A stretch of 9,121 nt of DNA from Candidatus Fermentibacteraceae bacterium (GTDB lineage: Bacteria; Fermentibacterota; Fermentibacteria; Fermentibacterales; JCC-6): positions 1,353 through 10,473 of the forward strand of contig JAOZQW010000058.1 of the NCBI GenBank assembly GCA_029932015.1, given 5' to 3'. Position 1 is the stretch's first letter. The number at the start of each line of letters is the position of its first letter. The position numbers and the translations under genes are program-made. This document shows positions 6,347-9,121 of this stretch, piece after piece. The notes below the pieces were generated by a model, which made no database searches, had not been told where the DNA came from, and saw only the letters and a program-made list of their open reading frames with translations.

Positions 6347-7026
6347 GATACATCCTGATGTCACTGATATCCCTCATGATGCCGGTTCTTCCTACTAGAG
6401 CGGAAGTCCTGCTTGAGGATGACTTCTCAGGTGACCTATCCGAGAACTGGGTGGTCTTCGGCGATCCAATTCCCTACATCGATTCAACGGCAGGCTCTCC
6501 ATCTCCCTCCTTCTGCAACAACGGAGACAGCATGTATGGAAGCGGCGTTATATCCAGGGAAGCCTTCTCAGTAGAGGGTGGTCTTATCTTGGAGGCGGAT
6601 ATCTATCTCGCTTGCAGCGAGCGAGGTGCATGGGTGCATGCGGCAATCGGATTCGTAAGCCCCGATTACATCGACGGAGAGAATCCGGATGAGAGAATGC
6701 TCGCGGACATCGGGTTCTCGTACCTCGGTGAACTGAACTGGTTGAGACCCCACCTTGGTCTTGTGATGAGGATAGGCGGTCGGACCGAGGAGGGGCGCTT
6801 CCATAGGGAACACGTGCATGCCGACAGCCTGCTTGCCGACTGGCATCGCCTGACAGTTGAGCTCGATGAGGATGGTCTCTTGGCCTGGCTCCTGGATGGA
6901 GAGCCCCTCTACTCAACCACAAGTCCCATTCAAGCAGGTTCAGACAGTGTTCGGATCCATCTTGGAGGTCGTTCAACCCACTGGGGCATTGCCCTTCATG
7001 ATAACGTGATTCTCAGGAGGCCGTGA
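6343..7026 (+). CDS. Secreted lectin-like (concanavalin-fold) protein, paralogue B
   Basis: A 227-residue protein whose ATG overlaps the previous stop (ATGA, 6343-6346), the classic arrangement for translational coupling. The signal peptide MRYILMSLISLMMPVLPTRA is cleaved after Ala20. The mature part aligns by eye along its whole length with paralogue A: DDFSGDLSENWVVFGDPIP, PSFCNNGDSMYGSG, GLILEADIYL, RGAW, ADWHRLTVELDED, and WGIALHDNVILR at the end. It differs in having only two cysteines (58 and 91) against six in A. The shared FGDP and NGD-MY blocks are candidates for a metal- or ligand-binding loop, but no family signature fixes the ligand. It could form hetero-oligomers with paralogue A or with the external part of the TIR protein. 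Confidence 0.82.
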   Translation: MRYILMSLISLMMPVLPTRAEVLLEDDFSGDLSENWVVFGDPIPYIDSTAGSPSPSFCNNGDSMYGSGVISREAFSVEGGLILEADIYLACSERGAWVHAAIGFVSPDYIDGENPDERMLADIGFSYLGELNWLRPHLGLVMRIGGRTEEGRFHREHVHADSLLADWHRLTVELDEDGLLAWLLDGEPLYSTTSPIQAGSDSVRIHLGGRSTHWGIALHDNVILRRP

Positions 7027-7069
7027 TTGAACAATGGCTACATCTGACTATTCACCCTCTGAAACCGGT

Positions 7070-7074
7070 AGGAG
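7070..7074 (+). promoter_or_regulatory. Shine-Dalgarno of the TPR-SLOG gene
   Basis: AGGAG lies 6 nt before ATG 7081, supporting that start. The 54-nt gap after the preceding stop contains no terminator-like hairpin that I can see, so the gene probably belongs to the upstream operon. Confidence 0.7.
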
Positions 7075-7080
7075 CAGCTG

Positions 7081-8898
7081 ATGCTGAATGACGATCTTAC
7101 TTACGGGCAGAGACCTACTACTTCCTATATGAAGAAGCTCATTGATAGAGGCGAATACCTCAAAGCCTTCGATCTGGGCGCCAGGCTCCTGCAGGAGCCT
7201 CTCGACGACCGACTGGAAGCCATCAAGCTCCATGCATTATGTCTATCGAAACTAGGTATGCACGAAGAAGCCATCGCGAAGCTGGAGGATGTCAGGAGGC
7301 TCTTCCTTAACAGCGACAGTGATATGCATGCTCTTCTTGGCAGCTTCTACAAGAGGCTCTGGCTGGAGCAGAAGGAGAGGGATTCTGATTCGGCGAAGAA
7401 GGTACTCAGCAAATCCTTCTCTGAATACATGCACGCACGGGAACTGGGGGGCGACTACTGGTGCGCGATTAACGCTGCCACTCTCGCCAGCCTGCTTGGC
7501 AGGGAGAAAGAAGCTGACAGGTTTGCGGAGGAAGTGCTGGAGGAGTGCTGGGATGAGTACAACCGGCACGGAACATCAAGCTCCTTCTGGATACCGGCCT
7601 CGCTCGGAGAGGCCAACCTGGTCAAAGGTGATTACAGTGCAGCCTGCCGCTGGTACAAGGCCGCCAGAAGCCATATCGGATCCAAATTCGGCTGGATCGC
7701 AAGTACAAGAGCAAATGCGGAGCTGCTTCTTGATTCACTCTCTCCTGCCGAGGACATCAGACTGAAGGTTCTCGAGAGCATACCTCGGGTCAGGATAGCT
7801 CTCTTTTCAGGTCACAGACTCGACCAGCCGGGGCGGCTGAGTCCAAGGTTCCCCTCGGAATCATCAGCCAAGGTGATGCAGAAGCTGAAGAAGGAACTTA
7901 TCAAACTGAAGCTTGATTTCGGAATCGCATCAGCTGCAGATGGAGCGGACATCCTCTTTCACGAATGTCTTCAGGGAATGGGCAAGAGGACGATTGTCGT
8001 CCTACCCTCTCCAGTTGAACATTTCAGGAAGAAGATTGCTGCATCTGCTGGAGATGAATGGACCCTTAGATTTGATCAAGTCATCGATAAAGCAGATTAT
8101 CTGGAGATCTCCTCGACCTCACGCTTCGACAGCGAGGCTGAGGACATCTATTCCTTATGTACGGATTTCATGATCGGTTCGGCAATAGATATCGCTGAGA
8201 GCTTCGATGCAGATCTTGTGCCAGTAGTAGTGTGGGACGGCAGAACACATAACAGGAAAGGTGGCACTGCCTATGCGGTTTCACGGCTAAGGAAGCTGGG
8301 GTATCCTACCCATGACATATCAATTCCAATTCATGTCAAGTCTGATCGAAACGATAGGCCGTTAACACCTGAGGGAGAGTTCTCGTATGAGGAGATGGGG
8401 ATATATGAACCTCGTTCGAGACCCATTGTCGTTTTTACAACCGGAATGTCCGAAGGTTCAGAGGAGGATAATGCCTCTCGATTGAGTTCTCTTGCCGGAA
8501 TGGTGCTGGAAATATGCAAGACAAATTCAATCGATATACTCAGCAGCGGATTCCTGCCTGGTGAACTCTATCTGATACTGGAATCAACCGAAAGTCTGAA
8601 CGAATTGATCAGGACATACCGGACTGAGCTGCCCAGAAGCTCGTATCATTCCCTGGTCCTTCATATCGGAATGGTCATACGGGTGGAGTCTTCTCTCTCA
8701 AACCTCCGTGACCAGTACTGCCGCGAACTGGATGAAGCCCTGGCGCTTGCCATGAGTCTCCATTTCCCAGTTGATGTATGTACAATGCAGGTAAAATCCC
8801 TCATCTCAATATCGTCTGAGGATGGGAGCCATTACGGCTACAGGGGCAAATTCGAGACCAGGGGCGGTACCAGTCTGAGGATATTCACGATCACATGA
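7081..8898 (+). CDS. TPR-S / SLOG-like / degenerate class III cyclase-like signalling protein
   Basis: A 605-residue soluble protein without signal peptide or membrane helix. Residues about 15-225 are helical TPR-like repeats with features I associate with the TPR-S (DUF4071, 'TRAFs-binding') sensor region: ALLGSFYKRLW (84-94), YWCAINAATLASLLG (126-140) and ASLGEANLVKGDYSAACRWY (173-192). Residues about 235-410 look like a Rossmann-type SLOG domain: VRIALFSGHRLDQPGR (237-252), FGIASAADGADILFHE (280-295), RTIVVLP (303-309) and VPVVVWDG (380-387). Residues about 447-605 have the strand/helix pattern of a class III nucleotide cyclase (PIVVFTTG, ELYLIL, LVLHIGMVI, DEALALAMSL, YGYRGKFE, LRIFTI), but the first metal Asp is replaced by Thr near 453 and no clear second Asp is seen, so catalysis is doubtful. 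SLOG domains in conflict systems bind nucleotides, and TPR-S has been proposed as a sensor of NAD-derived signals. Next to a TIR gene this suggests the receiver of the TIR product. Domain calls are by eye; the TPR-S call is the firmest. Confidence 0.8.
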   Translation: MLNDDLTYGQRPTTSYMKKLIDRGEYLKAFDLGARLLQEPLDDRLEAIKLHALCLSKLGMHEEAIAKLEDVRRLFLNSDSDMHALLGSFYKRLWLEQKERDSDSAKKVLSKSFSEYMHARELGGDYWCAINAATLASLLGREKEADRFAEEVLEECWDEYNRHGTSSSFWIPASLGEANLVKGDYSAACRWYKAARSHIGSKFGWIASTRANAELLLDSLSPAEDIRLKVLESIPRVRIALFSGHRLDQPGRLSPRFPSESSAKVMQKLKKELIKLKLDFGIASAADGADILFHECLQGMGKRTIVVLPSPVEHFRKKIAASAGDEWTLRFDQVIDKADYLEISSTSRFDSEAEDIYSLCTDFMIGSAIDIAESFDADLVPVVVWDGRTHNRKGGTAYAVSRLRKLGYPTHDISIPIHVKSDRNDRPLTPEGEFSYEEMGIYEPRSRPIVVFTTGMSEGSEEDNASRLSSLAGMVLEICKTNSIDILSSGFLPGELYLILESTESLNELIRTYRTELPRSSYHSLVLHIGMVIRVESSLSNLRDQYCRELDEALALAMSLHFPVDVCTMQVKSLISISSEDGSHYGYRGKFETRGGTSLRIFTIT

Positions 8899-9121
8899 CG
8901 GTCCTTCCGGATTTCTCTCTATCGGCAATGGCCATCTGTGGTGTTTTGTGACCCATTTCTGAAAGCATCCTCTCTCGTCTCCTTCTGTAGAAAAGCCACT
9001 TCTCTTTCGAGGCGGAGTGCCTGCTCTTCAGATCGTCGAGTCGGTCGAGATCGGTCCTCAGTATCCGGGATAGACGGCTACTCGCAATGGCAGGCAGATG
9101 CCTGGTGCTGAATACTCTTGT
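8891..9121 (-). CDS. C-terminal fragment of an unidentified charged protein, N-terminus beyond window edge
   Basis: A minus-strand frame is open from the right edge (9121) to TGA at 8893-8891, giving 76 residues. It converges on the TPR-SLOG gene and overlaps its 3' end by 8 bp. The peptide is basic and helical: RLSRILRTDLDRLDDLKS, then KEKWLFYRRRRERMLSEMGHK, then TPQMAIADREKSGR. The GHKTPQMA string superficially resembles both the LGHxxxxM segment of tyrosine recombinases and the KTPxxA tail of some DDE transposases, but the catalytic residues needed to decide are not in view. Codon use looks like the neighbouring genes. The call rests on frame openness over 231 bp and the compact convergent arrangement; it may still be a chance frame. 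Confidence 0.5.
   Translation of the reverse strand, partial: TRVFSTRHLPAIASSRLSRILRTDLDRLDDLKSRHSASKEKWLFYRRRRERMLSEMGHKTPQMAIADREKSGRTVM

Noticed and set aside
7289..7765. Plus-strand frame of 158 codons inside the TPR-SLOG gene
   Set aside because: It is out of frame within a region whose main frame shows TPR-S motifs, and its translation has no recognisable pattern.
1..9121. CRISPR arrays, tRNA or rRNA genes, insertion-sequence ends
   Set aside because: No regularly spaced repeats, tRNA-like cloverleaf or paired terminal repeats with target duplications were seen on reading both strands.

Overview
The window reads as chromosome of a Gram-negative, probably uncultured bacterium. Evidence is an outer-membrane porin with a signal peptide, several other secreted proteins, moderate GC by eye, and mixed use of AGG/AGA/CGN arginine codons. 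The style (secreted beta-rich proteins, propeller repeats, OprO/P-like porin) would suit an FCB-type candidate phylum, but that is a guess and no phylogenetic marker is present.

Layout. Positions 1-990 (minus) hold most of an OprO/P-type porin that runs off the left edge. Across a 136-bp divergent intergenic region with a perfect 12-bp palindrome lie a prepilin peptidase (pilD-like, 1127-1969) and a Nudix hydrolase (2022-2528), both plus strand. A 154-bp gap with a candidate promoter and nested inverted repeats precedes a monocistronic small secreted beta-rich protein (2683-3186), closed by a clear GC-rich terminator (3211-3241).

The accessory part is a four-gene, same-strand, tightly packed cassette at 3379-8898. 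Gene 1 encodes a cytosolic TIR domain with the candidate catalytic Glu in place, then one membrane helix, a repeated beta-propeller-like region and a C-terminal concanavalin/lectin-like domain. Genes 2 and 3 are secreted stand-alone paralogues of that lectin-like domain; they overlap each other by ATGA. Gene 4 encodes an intracellular protein with an N-terminal TPR sensor region (TPR-S/DUF4071-like), a SLOG-like Rossmann domain, and a C-terminal region that looks like a catalytically degenerate class III nucleotide cyclase. Pairing a TIR with a SLOG protein recalls Thoeris, where a TIR-made NAD-derived nucleotide is sensed by a SLOG domain. Here the TIR is membrane-anchored with a large external sensor. 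The working hypothesis is an envelope-to-cytosol nucleotide signalling or defence system: external lectin and propeller modules detect something, the TIR makes a nucleotide signal, and the TPR-SLOG protein reads it. No obvious killing effector is visible.

The right edge holds the C-terminus of a minus-strand gene (8891-9121) that converges on and overlaps the end of the cassette by 8 bp.
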